Positions 34,821 to 44,741 of a stretch of 64,000 nt of DNA are shown here, piece by piece (within the stretch, counting starts at the first letter, position 1; every line of letters starts with the position of its first letter). The notes beneath the pieces were generated by a model, which was not told the origin of the DNA, searched no databases, and saw only the letters and a list, made by a program, of their open reading frames with translations. The position numbers and the translations under genes are program-made. The stretch spans positions 8,681,001 through 8,745,000 of the forward strand of contig CM028340.1 in assembly GCA_016647705.1 (NCBI GenBank), written 5' to 3'. The stretch comes from Eucommia ulmoides (taxonomy: Eukaryota > Streptophyta > Magnoliopsida > Garryales > Eucommiaceae).

Positions 34821-37178
34821 GTGAAAGAAAAGGACAAGACAAAGAAAATTGGTCCCCGAAAAGCAAATCCAGTTCCCCCCTTTCGAAGTCCGATCTTTAC
34901 ACGCAGTCGAGCACAGACTCATTCCAGGATGACATCAGAAAGCAATCCCGAATCTCCCCGAACGACCCAGATAGCTCAGATGCAGGAAACTATTGACAGG
35001 TTGATGGAAAGGATCAATGAACTTAGCCGACCTCAGGAGGTGCCTATTCCTCCGTCCAACGGGACTCCTGTGACTGAATCCCCAAATGGAAACCCTGCAA
35101 GTGTTGGGATGGAGAACTCAGGGCCGAATCCGAACCACGTCGGCCCGAACTTTGCAGTACCGGTCTACTATGGACCTCAGATGGGCCCTCATCCTTTCGC
35201 CTATGGAGCTCCGACATATCCCATCCAGGGGCATGTCTATCAGGCCTCGCTAGAGGGCTCGACCCCCGCCGTCCCGCAGATCCTCATTCACCCGGAGAGG
35301 GTCGTTGCTCCACCAAACAATTCAAATGATAGCCAACCGGCCCCGGCCATTGAAACTGAAAACAAAGAAGAGAATGGCCCTCCACCGGCTTGGCTTCTGA
35401 AAATGGATAAATTAGAAAAAACTATGGAAGAATGGCAAAAAGAGAAGCCGTCCAGGAAAACGACGTACAAGGAGTTGTCAACACCACCCGGGATTGTGTA
35501 CCCAAAAAATTTTGTGGTTCCAGAATTCACAAAATATGATGGCACTGGCCCTCCAGAATGGCATGTTAGCATTTACAAAGAGGAGTTAGGAATTCATGCT
35601 CGGAACGAAGACCTTTGCCTAAAGATATTTCGGAGGTCGTTGAAAGGATCGGCTCTCAACTGGTACATGACCCTGGAGCTATCACAGATTAAAACATTTG
35701 AAGATCTGGTAGAGGCCTTCTGTGAGCAATATGTGTACAATAGGGATGCCGCGCCAGACCGCAATACCCTCTACCAGATACTGAAAAATAAAGACGAAAG
35801 TTTCCGGAGGTATACTGCTCGTTGGAGGGAAGAGGCTGCCAAAGTTGTCCCTAAGCTGAGCGAGGAGGCTCAGTTAGAGATATTCAAGTCAATTCAGTCA
35901 CCGCCGTTCTATCGAGATCTCTCGAGCATAGCAGTGGTTTCTTTCGGCGATGCGATCAAATAGGCCGAGGTGACGGAAGAAGGAATAAGGAGCGGAAAAA
36001 TTGAAGGGGCCCAATCTAATCTGACGAAAAGGTCAGCCCCGCCAAAGATGAAAGAAAATGAAGTAGCTGTTGTCGTTTTCCCTCGACAAACCCATTACCA
36101 GAACTACCCCCAAACTTCTTGTCCCCAGAACTACCCGAACCAGAACAACCAATATCACAACTACCCTCCTCAAAATCGCCAAAACCAAAACTATCCTCAA
36201 AACCAACCCTATTCCCAAAGCCGCCCCCGCTATTACCAAAATGTACCTCCCCCTTATCAAAACCACATTCCCCAATATTACCCTCAAGCCTACCCAACAC
36301 CCTCTTACCATACCTATCAACCACGCCCGAACACCCCATCTCAAATTCCTAACCGCACTCCAAGGTCAGGAACCCAATACCACCAAGACCTTCTACCTCA
36401 TGCTACTAGGGGAAATTTTCAGAACGACAACAGAGAGCTACAAGACCTTCCGGTTTCGATCACCGAGTTGTACCGGAATTGTTTGAAGCAGGGGATGCTG
36501 ACGCCCCTTCCATTCTACGAAGTTAAACCTGGGAGTAAAGCAGCTTCTTCAAATGCTTTCTGCGAATACCACTCGGGAACCAGAGGACATGCGACTGAGC
36601 AATGCTTTCAGCTAAAAGACAAAATCCGGGAGTTTATACGGACCGGAGCCATCACATTTCCTAAAAAACCTGAGGCCGGTACGCCAAATTGTCAGCAAAA
36701 TCCGTTGCCTGAACACGCCTCCTCAGGAAGTGGCGTCAATCTAATTTTCACAGAGGAGGTCGAAGAAGAAGTTGATGTGATCGATATCGGTGGTGTTTAT
36801 TTACACCCGGAGGTTCTCTACGGAGGGTTCGAATTACATCTAGAAAGGGTAGCCCAAAAACTGGAGAAATCTCTAGTTTTGTCTTTCCCAATCCAAAAGA
36901 TGGTGGAAAATCTCAATAAGGTTCCGTGGAATTATGAGATCGTCGCTAAAACAGGAGAAGGAGAAGAATTGCCAATCTCCGTAGGAGAAACCGGTGGAAT
37001 CACTCGGTCTGGAAGGGTGTATACGCCACAGGATTTGATCAGGATTCGTGTGAGAGAACCAAGAGGGGCCCTGAAAAAGCCAGTGTCAGAACCGGAGGCT
37101 CACGACTTTCTAAAGGCAATGAAGAATTCAGAATACAAGATAGTGGAGCAACTCAGCAAAGCACCGGCGCAAATCTAG
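34821..37178 (+). pseudogene. Gag region of element B
   Basis: Starts MKEKDKTKKIGPRK. A Pro-rich N-terminal third is followed by the retrotransposon gag core (YPKNFVVPEFTKYDGTGPPE, then FRRSLKGSALNWYMTL, EAFCEQYVYNRDA and FRRYTARWREEAAKV). Then comes a Tyr/Pro/Asn/Gln-rich linker with many NYPQNQ-like repeats, and a CEYHSGTRGHATEQCF knuckle-like motif. Gag would form particles around the RNA. Nearly complete, with about one break. Confidence 0.85.
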
Positions 37179-38336
37179 ATGCTCTCACTACTTCTATCCT
37201 CAGAAGTACATAGACAGGCACTGCTGAAAGTCCTAAATGAAGCCCACTTGCCTAGCACGATCTCTCCGGAGAAGTTTGTCACTCTGGTCGAGCAGGTCCT
37301 AGGATCTAACACCATCACTTTCACAGATGACGAGATGGACGATGATGGAACAGGTCACAACAAGCCTTTGAATATCACGGTCGAAAGCCATGGAATGTTC
37401 ATAGCTCGGGTGCTGATTGACAATGGATCGGCACTAAATATCTGTCCTTTGTCGACCCTGGAAGAAATGGGGATAGATCTATCACAGGTTCGATCGTCTA
37501 AGACGGTTATCCAAGCATTCGATGGGGCTAAGAGAGATAGTGTTGGAGAAATTGACCTGCCAATTGAAATTGGTCCAATACAGTTCAATGCGAAGTTCCA
37601 AGTGCTCGACATACCTGCTTCGTACAACTTGTTGTTGGGGAGGCCATGGATCCATAACGCTGGGGCAGTGCCTTCATCTCTACATCAGAAGATCAAGTTT
37701 ATCATTAATGACACACTGTACGTGATCAGGGCTGATTCAGATATCATACCTTGCCATCAAGCGATAAGTCGGCATGTCCCGTTAACAGATGACGGAAAGG
37801 AGAAGGAGAAGATTGAAGCCTCCTATCACGTGTTCGACGTTGCGAATGCTACCTTTGTGAAGGAAGGAGGACACGAGATGACACCATCACTGTCTAACAC
37901 TGTGGCCTTCGTTGCTAAAGAAATGAAGTCTCGGGGTTGCATTCCCGGGAAAGGTTTGGGCAAGAATCTAGACGGAATTACAGAACCGATAGAAGTCAAG
38001 GAGAAGAAGGGGAGATTCGGATTGGGATACGAGCCGACAAAAGCAGACAGAGCGAAGTTCTTCCGGAAGAAGAGGGATGGATCCCCAAACAACCAGCCAA
38101 TGAAAATTCCGCATATCCGGGTCACTTTCCCCTATCCAGCAGAAACCCTCAACAAAGGAAAGGAGACCGCAGGATTCAAGTTGCACCCTGAGAGAGTAAT
38201 GATCAAGGAAGCTGTGAATGTAATCATGAGAGACGAGGCAGGACCAAGTTATGGGTCTGGTATTCGAACCAAGGGAAAAGAAAAGCTGCAGAATTGGGAT
38301 TCTTGTTCTCTCCCAATTCGCCAGGCGTTTCGGTAA
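37179..38336 (+). CDS. Protease and G-patch region of element B
   Basis: An open stretch of 385 residues. The aspartic protease is in the first half: ARVLIDNGSALNICPLSTL around the catalytic Asp (DNGSA rather than DSGSS, as in other Tat elements), then YNLLLGRPWIHNAGAVPSSL. At about residues 236-290 is a G-patch: AKEMKSRGCIPGKGLGKNLD, then GITEPIEV and GRFGLGY, a Gly-rich RNA-binding module. A G-patch right after the protease also occurs in some betaretroviruses. The frame closes just before an intron-like gap, and pol follows. Function inferred from family. Confidence 0.85.
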   Translation: MLSLLLSSEVHRQALLKVLNEAHLPSTISPEKFVTLVEQVLGSNTITFTDDEMDDDGTGHNKPLNITVESHGMFIARVLIDNGSALNICPLSTLEEMGIDLSQVRSSKTVIQAFDGAKRDSVGEIDLPIEIGPIQFNAKFQVLDIPASYNLLLGRPWIHNAGAVPSSLHQKIKFIINDTLYVIRADSDIIPCHQAISRHVPLTDDGKEKEKIEASYHVFDVANATFVKEGGHEMTPSLSNTVAFVAKEMKSRGCIPGKGLGKNLDGITEPIEVKEKKGRFGLGYEPTKADRAKFFRKKRDGSPNNQPMKIPHIRVTFPYPAETLNKGKETAGFKLHPERVMIKEAVNVIMRDEAGPSYGSGIRTKGKEKLQNWDSCSLPIRQAFR

Positions 38337-38487
38337 ACTTAGGGAGATTTTCTGTTGGTCATCCCTCCATCCACCTTGCCTTCTAGATGGAAAGGGATTT
38401 TGCTTTGTAATGGGTTTTTATATTTAATGAATGCAATTCTGTTTTATTCGACATATGGTTTAAATGTTTAAATTTTATGCTTTCAGG
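38333..38487 (+). other. Candidate intron between protease and pol of element B
   Basis: The gap starts GGTAAACTTAGG, is AT-rich in its second half and ends with TTTATGCTTTCAGGATG, a good plant 3' splice site. Ogre/Tat elements are known to splice an intron at this place. Exact edges are my reading of GT and AG. Confidence 0.55.
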
Positions 38488-41400
38488 ATGTCTAAAACAC
38501 CAGTGTATGATGCATGCGATATAACTGAGCCAGAGTGCGATAAGTATGATTTCAATGCAGAACCAGACCATGACCCGATGGGAGTGGAAGCAGAAGATGA
38601 CTCTTGCCAGCCAGACGATGGTGAGATCCGAAAAGCTTTCACGGAGTTCGAGAACAAGCCGATTCCCAGTAACGATGAGACCGAGTTGATAAATTTGGGG
38701 ACCTCGGAAGAGTTGAAGGAAGTAAAGATTGGATCAGCTCTCATGACTCTGGAAAAGAAAGAGTTGACAACGCTCTTAATTTCCTACCAAGATATCTTTG
38801 CCTGGTCCTACGATGACATGGTAGGACTGGACAAGAGTATCGTGGCCCATAAGCTGCCGCTAAAGCCGGGGAGTGTACCAGTCAAACAAAAGTTGAGGAA
38901 ACTAAGGCCCGCTGTCAGCCTCGAGGTCAAGGAGGAGATCGTGAAGCAATTCAATGCCCGAATTATTGAAGTCTGTAACTACAGTGAATGGCTCTCAAAT
39001 GTCGTTCCCGTGCCAAAGTCCTCAGGAAAAATCAGAGTCTGCGTGGACTATCGTGATCTCAACCGGGCGAGTCCAAAAGATGATTTTCCACTGCCAAACA
39101 TTCACATCATCATCGACAATACTGCGGGGCGAAAGCTCTATTCTTTCGCCGATGGGTTCTCTGGCTATAATCAGATTCTGATGGATGAGAAAGATCGAGA
39201 AAAGACAGCCTTCACTACCCCATGGGGAGTCTTTTGCTATAGGGCGATGCCTTTCGGTCTCAAAAACGCCGGGGCAACATACCAAAGAACAATGACGACC
39301 CTATTTCATGATATGATGCACAAGGAGATGGAGGTATATGTTGATGACATGATCGTTAAATCACAGGAGAACGAGGATCATCTCTGCCATTTGAAAAAGG
39401 TGTTCGACAGACTTCGAAAGTACCAGCTCAAGCTCAATCCAGCAAAATGCCCGTTTGGGGTGGCTTCCGGAAAACTTCTTGGTTTCATGGTAAATCGCCA
39501 TGGAATCGAGATTGATCCTGCAAAGACGAAGGCCATTCGTGAGATGCCGCCGCCGAGAAATGAGAAAGAAATCCGAGGTTTTCTGGGGCGATTAAATTTC
39601 ATAGCCCGATTCATCTTCCAACTCACTGCCACTTGTGAGCCAATCTTCAAGCTACTTCGAAAAGAAAGTGACGGGCGATGGAATGCAGATTGCCAAAATG
39701 CCTTGGAGAAAATTAAAGTCTATCTAACGAACCCTCCCGTTTTAGTGCCGCCTCGGGAGAAGGTTCCGTTATTACTATATTTGTCAGTTCTCGACTCCTC
39801 CATGGGAGCTATTCTTGGGCAACTCGATAAATCTGGAAAGAAGGAGCAAGCCATCTACTACCTCAGCAAGCGCTTCACAAAGTATGAGGAAAATTATACC
39901 TTGCTGGAGAGAACCTGTTGTGCATTGGCTTGGTCCGCTCAAAGACTGCGCCATTATATGCTCCCACTGACTACCTACTTGATAGCCAGGATGGATCCCT
40001 TAAAATACATCTTCGAGAAGCCGATTCTGTCAGGAAAAGTTGCAAAATGGCAGATGCTGCTGACGGAGTTCGATATCATCTACAAGACCCAAAAGTCAGT
40101 AAAGGGTCAGGCGATAGCAGATCAGTTGGCTAGTTGTCCAGCTCAAACGGATAACCATCCTCTTGAGACGCTATTCCCTGACGATTCGATTCATGCGGTG
40201 GATGAAGAAAATGAGGAGACAGTCTGGAAAATGTATTTTGATGGAGCAGTGAACTCTCGAGGGGCTGGAATCGGAGCCGTTCTGGTTTCTCCGGGCAAAC
40301 AGCATTATCCAGTGGCTTCCAAGTTGAAGTTCCAGAGCACAAATAATCGAGCTGAGTACGAAGCCTGTATTCTGGGACTCCAGCTGGCTGTCGATATGAA
40401 AATCAAAGAATTGCTAGTGTTCGAAGATTCTGAGCTGATAATCAATCAGGTGACGGATAAATATGCCACGAGAGATCCGACCTTGATAGCCTATAACAAT
40501 CACCTCCTGGAGTTGTGCGAGCAATTTACAATAATAGAATTTGAAAGCATATCGAGGCTAAAAAATGACTTCGCCGATGCCTTAGCTACCTTGGCATCTA
40601 TGATATCTATCACTCGAGAGGATGATGATATCATTCCGGTGGTGATCCGAGTTCAACGCCGACCGGCCCACTGCTGCCAGCTTGAATCTGAGCCAGCCAA
40701 AGACCCGTGGTACCATGACATAAAGAACTTTCTGAAAAATCAGGAGTATCCGAAAGGGGCATCAAGTGTTGATCGGAAAACTCTCCGGAGGTTAGCAGGC
40801 CAATTCTTCCTAAGCGGGGAGACACTGTACAAACGCTCCCCTAACATGGGCCTGTTGAGATGTGTTGGAGTCGAAGAGGCCATCCAGTTGATGAAAGAGG
40901 TCCATGGTGGCATATGTGGACCTCACATGAGCGGCTTCATGCTTGCCAAGAAGATCCTGAGGACCAGTCATTTTTGGCTAACGATGGAAAGCGACTGCGT
41001 GCAGTTTGTTCGAAGATGCCATAAGTGTCAGATTCATGGTGATCAAATCTATGTCCCACCTTCGCACCTTCATTGCTTGGCGGCCCCATGGCCCTTCTCA
41101 ATGTGGGGTATGGACGTTATTGGGGAAGTTACCCCTAAGGCGCCGAGTGGTCATCGCTTTATCCTGGTGGCAATTGATTATTTTTCAAAGTGGGTAGAAG
41201 CCGTTTCCTTAACCCGAGTGACTCAAAAGATAGTAGCTCGATTCATCAAAGAAAATATTGTGTCAAGATACGGTTTGCCGCAAACATTGATAACCGACAA
41301 TGCTAAAAACCTGAAGGGTTCAGAAATACAGAAAATATGTCAGCAATTCAAGATCGAGCACAAAAACTCAGCGCCTTACCGTCCAAAAATGAATGGAGCA

Positions 41401-41955
41401 GTGGAAGCTGCCAACAAAAATATAAAGAAAATTCTCCGGAAGATGATTGACAATTATAAAGAGTGGGATGATATGCTGCCATATGCTTTGATGGCTTACC
41501 GAACCTCGGTTCGGACCTCGACAGGGGCAACCCCCTATTCTCTGGTTTATGGCACAGAAGCGGTGATACCAGCCGAGGTGGAAATTCTATCTCTACGAGT
41601 ACTCATAGAGGTCGAGCTTGATGAAACTGAATGGGTACAACAACGGTTGGACCAACTTTGTTTAATCGATGAAAAGCGGCTGACAGCGATATGCCACGGA
41701 CAGTGTTACAGACAGAGGATTACTAGAGCTCATGATAAACGGGTATACCCTAGAGTCTTCAAGGTCGGTGAGTTAGTTTTGAAGAAAATCTTTCCTTTCC
41801 AAGATGAAGCTAAGGGTAAGTTCGCGCCAAATTGGGAAGGTCCTTTTGTTGTTCATAAGGCTTTGAGCGGTGGAGCGCTGATTCTCCAGGAAATGGATGG
41901 TGATGTATTTCCCGAGCCCCTAAACTCGGATTCTGTAAAGAAATACTTTGCCTAA
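38464..41955 (+). CDS. Pol of element B: RT, two RNase H domains, integrase
   Basis: A single open frame of 1163 residues. RT spans about residues 150-330: IRVCVDYRDLNRASPKDDFP, ADGFSGYNQILM, YRAMPFGLKNAG and the catalytic YVDDM. A first RNase H follows (SSMGAILGQLD, EENYTLLERTC). A second, archaeal-type RNase H starts MYFDGAVNSRGAGIGAVLVS and includes NNRAEYEAC; this extra domain marks the Tat lineage. Integrase is at about residues 800-1130: a zinc finger (HGGICGPHMSG, then CHKCQIHGD), MDVIGEVTPKAPSGH, LITDNAKNL and YRPKMNGAVEAANKNIKKIL. The final ~60 residues end FPEPLNSDSVKKYF. No chromodomain is seen. Confidence 0.93.
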   Translation: MFKFYAFRMSKTPVYDACDITEPECDKYDFNAEPDHDPMGVEAEDDSCQPDDGEIRKAFTEFENKPIPSNDETELINLGTSEELKEVKIGSALMTLEKKELTTLLISYQDIFAWSYDDMVGLDKSIVAHKLPLKPGSVPVKQKLRKLRPAVSLEVKEEIVKQFNARIIEVCNYSEWLSNVVPVPKSSGKIRVCVDYRDLNRASPKDDFPLPNIHIIIDNTAGRKLYSFADGFSGYNQILMDEKDREKTAFTTPWGVFCYRAMPFGLKNAGATYQRTMTTLFHDMMHKEMEVYVDDMIVKSQENEDHLCHLKKVFDRLRKYQLKLNPAKCPFGVASGKLLGFMVNRHGIEIDPAKTKAIREMPPPRNEKEIRGFLGRLNFIARFIFQLTATCEPIFKLLRKESDGRWNADCQNALEKIKVYLTNPPVLVPPREKVPLLLYLSVLDSSMGAILGQLDKSGKKEQAIYYLSKRFTKYEENYTLLERTCCALAWSAQRLRHYMLPLTTYLIARMDPLKYIFEKPILSGKVAKWQMLLTEFDIIYKTQKSVKGQAIADQLASCPAQTDNHPLETLFPDDSIHAVDEENEETVWKMYFDGAVNSRGAGIGAVLVSPGKQHYPVASKLKFQSTNNRAEYEACILGLQLAVDMKIKELLVFEDSELIINQVTDKYATRDPTLIAYNNHLLELCEQFTIIEFESISRLKNDFADALATLASMISITREDDDIIPVVIRVQRRPAHCCQLESEPAKDPWYHDIKNFLKNQEYPKGASSVDRKTLRRLAGQFFLSGETLYKRSPNMGLLRCVGVEEAIQLMKEVHGGICGPHMSGFMLAKKILRTSHFWLTMESDCVQFVRRCHKCQIHGDQIYVPPSHLHCLAAPWPFSMWGMDVIGEVTPKAPSGHRFILVAIDYFSKWVEAVSLTRVTQKIVARFIKENIVSRYGLPQTLITDNAKNLKGSEIQKICQQFKIEHKNSAPYRPKMNGAVEAANKNIKKILRKMIDNYKEWDDMLPYALMAYRTSVRTSTGATPYSLVYGTEAVIPAEVEILSLRVLIEVELDETEWVQQRLDQLCLIDEKRLTAICHGQCYRQRITRAHDKRVYPRVFKVGELVLKKIFPFQDEAKGKFAPNWEGPFVVHKALSGGALILQEMDGDVFPEPLNSDSVKKYFA

Positions 41956-42090
41956 TAAATGTCCTTATTTTCTAAGTTTATTTCAATTTGTGATTATCTG
42001 TTGCTTCGAAAAAAAAAAAAAAAAAAAAAAACGGCTCGAACATGGTGAAAACTCGAAAGGGCGCTATGAGAAAAATGTAGAGACCGTGTC

Positions 42091-42140
<50 letters not shown>

Positions 42141-42533
42141 AGTTAGATCACTCATAGGGGCATTTTTGGAATTCCCACTACGGTTGACTTCCATTGACCG
42201 TAAGACTTTTCTGTGTTCGGAACTTGATGGATTTGAGCAAGAGTTGGAATCTGTGAAAAGGAACATCGAATATGGCTCAAATTTGCATTGAAATCATACT
42301 TGTCAGACAATCCGACTTGAAATCTCGCAGTCAACATATCTGGTGATAAAGATACCTGTTTGGGGTAAGGTTTTACACGTTTTCCCATATTTGGTTAAAT
42401 CAGTTTTGCAGGATTTGAAAAATACAAAGCAAGCAGGAGTATGTGATTCTCCTAAGCACTGAGGATGCCTAGTAGAAAAGAGAAAGTGAGAATCGGCGGG
42501 TGCAGAGAAATAAAGGCTGATAGGGATGTTGTC

Positions 42534-42578
<45 letters not shown>

Positions 42579-43150
42579 AGACCCTGCCAACAACCCGGAG
42601 AAAACCTCCAGAAAGTACATCTCTAAGATTGACGGAAGGACGAGACGGAAAAATCTCCCGATACTGTCCCGTGACCCGAGAAAATCAAGCGCCATCAAAT
42701 GAGGGATTGCGATGGAAAAGGGGGGGACGGAATTGCTAGTCGTCAAGAGTGACAAGTTTTTCAAACTAAATTTTCGTGTTGCATGTGTTTTTTGTCCAAT
42801 TACAGGGTTTTCAAAGGACAGGGAAGCATGGATTTCTCTCTCACAAAGACTTCTTACCTTCCGGTTCAAATTAGAAACTTTTATTACTAAAAGTTCCAAA
42901 GCTCTAAATGAGCGTCCAGGTATGCGTTTTGCCCTGAAAAGGGCGAAAAGTGAACTACGCCAAACTTAATCCTCGGCATAATACTAAGGTACGCAGGCAA
43001 TCTATAAATGTTCGGTCATCTGAGAGTTCGGCTGGGGCACATTTATATCTTTGTTCTCTCATTCTGACTCAGTCACAAGTGGGGGCATATTTTATACTCT
43101 TGAACTTTCTTTAAGCCCCTGGCCAAGAGGGCTGGGGCATGAATAATTTT
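41956..43150 (+). other. 3' noncoding region of element B with long A-runs
   Basis: No credible gene. Three uninterrupted A-runs: about 23 (42009-42031), 47 (42093-42139) and 42 (42535-42576). Around them is GC-richer sequence with GGCTGGGGCA-type words (near 43030 and 43130) that also occur after pol in other Tat elements. Short frames here are interrupted by the A-runs and have no domains. Confidence 0.65.
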
Positions 43151-43720
43151 TATTACTCTAAACGATCCTCTAAACAGACACGTGTTCGTCATGAGTATCG
43201 TTATGAGTCATTTTTATTACTCTAAACGATCCTCTAAACAGACACGTGTTCATCATGAGTAGCGTTATGAGTCATTTTTTATTACTCTAAACAATCCTCT
43301 AAACAGACACTTGTTCGTCATGAGTATCGTCATGAGTCATCATTTTATTACTCTAAACGATCCTCTAAACAGACACTTGTTCGTCATGAGTATCGTCATG
43401 AGTCTTTTTTTTATTACTCTAAACAATCCTCTAAACAGACATTTGTTCGTCATGAATATCGTCATGATTCATCATTTTATTACTCTAAACGATCCTCTAA
43501 ACAGACACTTGTTCATCATGAGTATCGTCATGAGTCCTTTTTTTATTACTCTAAACAATCTTCTAAACAGACACATGTTCGTTATGAGTATCGTCAGAAG
43601 TCATTTTTTTTTACTTTAAACGATCCTCTAAACGGACATTTGTTTATCATGAACATCGTCATGAGTATTCTTTTATTACTCTAAACGTACACGTATTCGT
43701 CATGAATCATTTTATTTTAT
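43150..43720 (+). repeat. ~65-bp tandem repeat near the 3' end of element B
   Basis: About eight units of ATTACTCTAAACGATCCTC, then TAAACAGACACGTGTTCGTC and ATGAGTATCGTCATGAGTC, with small length changes in the T-run. A frame of about 100 residues over the array repeats FVMSIVMSHHFITLNDPLNR; this reflects the unit length and is not evidence of a protein. Confidence 0.85.
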
Positions 43721-43838
43721 TTGTTATATTATTGGAAAATACACTAAAAATAAAATAAAAAAATAAATAAAGATAAAATGGGACGATCAAAATGACGTGG
43801 TCTTTTATCTTTGTCAAGCAAGTGGGACTTGCATGACA

Positions 43839-43847
43839 AAGAAGGGC
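43839..43847 (+). other. Polypurine tract of element B
   Basis: AAAGAAGGG lies three bases before the 3' LTR start (43851). It is the expected primer for plus-strand DNA synthesis. Confidence 0.65.
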
Positions 43848-43850
43848 AGC

Positions 43851-44687
43851 TGTAGACACGGCATTTTGACCGCTTCGCAAAAAAATATACTTTATTTTAT
43901 AGTTATTTTTATTTTATTTTTCTATTTATTTTATTTTGATTGTACCGTATTTATGCGGTTTAATACTGCTAAATTAAGTTTTATTAATCTCTTAAGTAAA
44001 TTAAATATTAATAATTAATTAATTTATTTTTTTTGGTTTTGTAGATTTTTCGAAGTGGAATAAAAACGCGTTAATTCGGAACAAAATGGACCAGAAACAG
44101 ACGAGAACGAGAGAGGCCTGGACCGAACGGGGGTGGGGGGGTGCATTAAGGTCGCACGTGTGACCAAGGGCTGGTCGCACGTGCGACCAGCACTGCTGGC
44201 CGCATGTGCGGCCAGCAGGGGGGGCCAGCCCCCCCCTTTTTTTGGGTGCACCATTTTTGGTGCACCCAAAAGGGGGTGGGTGCACCAAATTTCGGTGCAC
44301 CCACCCCCTTTTTCCCCTCTTTTTCGCACGGCTGTCGGAAGGATTTTGAGTGATCCTTCCTATAAATAGAGGAAGGATCACAAGAGGGAGGAAGAGATTT
44401 TTGGGTGGAAGAAATTTTTTGAGAGAAATTTTTGTAAGAGAGATGAGAAATCTGAATTTTTTTTTGAAGAAAATAATATTATTTTCATTTTATTGTAATT
44501 TTGAAGAAGAAAAATCTCCAAGAAGGTGGTAAATTTTCATCTGTTGTAAATCTTACTCTTATTTTTTTAAGTTGTTAGTATACTAATTTTTTTTTGTAAA
44601 TTAGATTTTTTTTTTCTTCTTCCTTTATTATTTATTTATTTATTTATTTATTACTTTTTATTTTCTTTTTATTTACTTATTTATTTT

Positions 44688-44741
<54 letters not shown>

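Noticed and set aside
36016-36486. Frames in other phases and on the minus strand over the gag of B, including a Gly-rich one
   Set aside because: Shadows of the Pro/Gln/Tyr-rich gag linker.
43311-43619. Repetitive ~100-residue frame (MSIVMSHHFITLNDPLNR)
   Set aside because: Translation of the tandem DNA array in B; no independent coding evidence.
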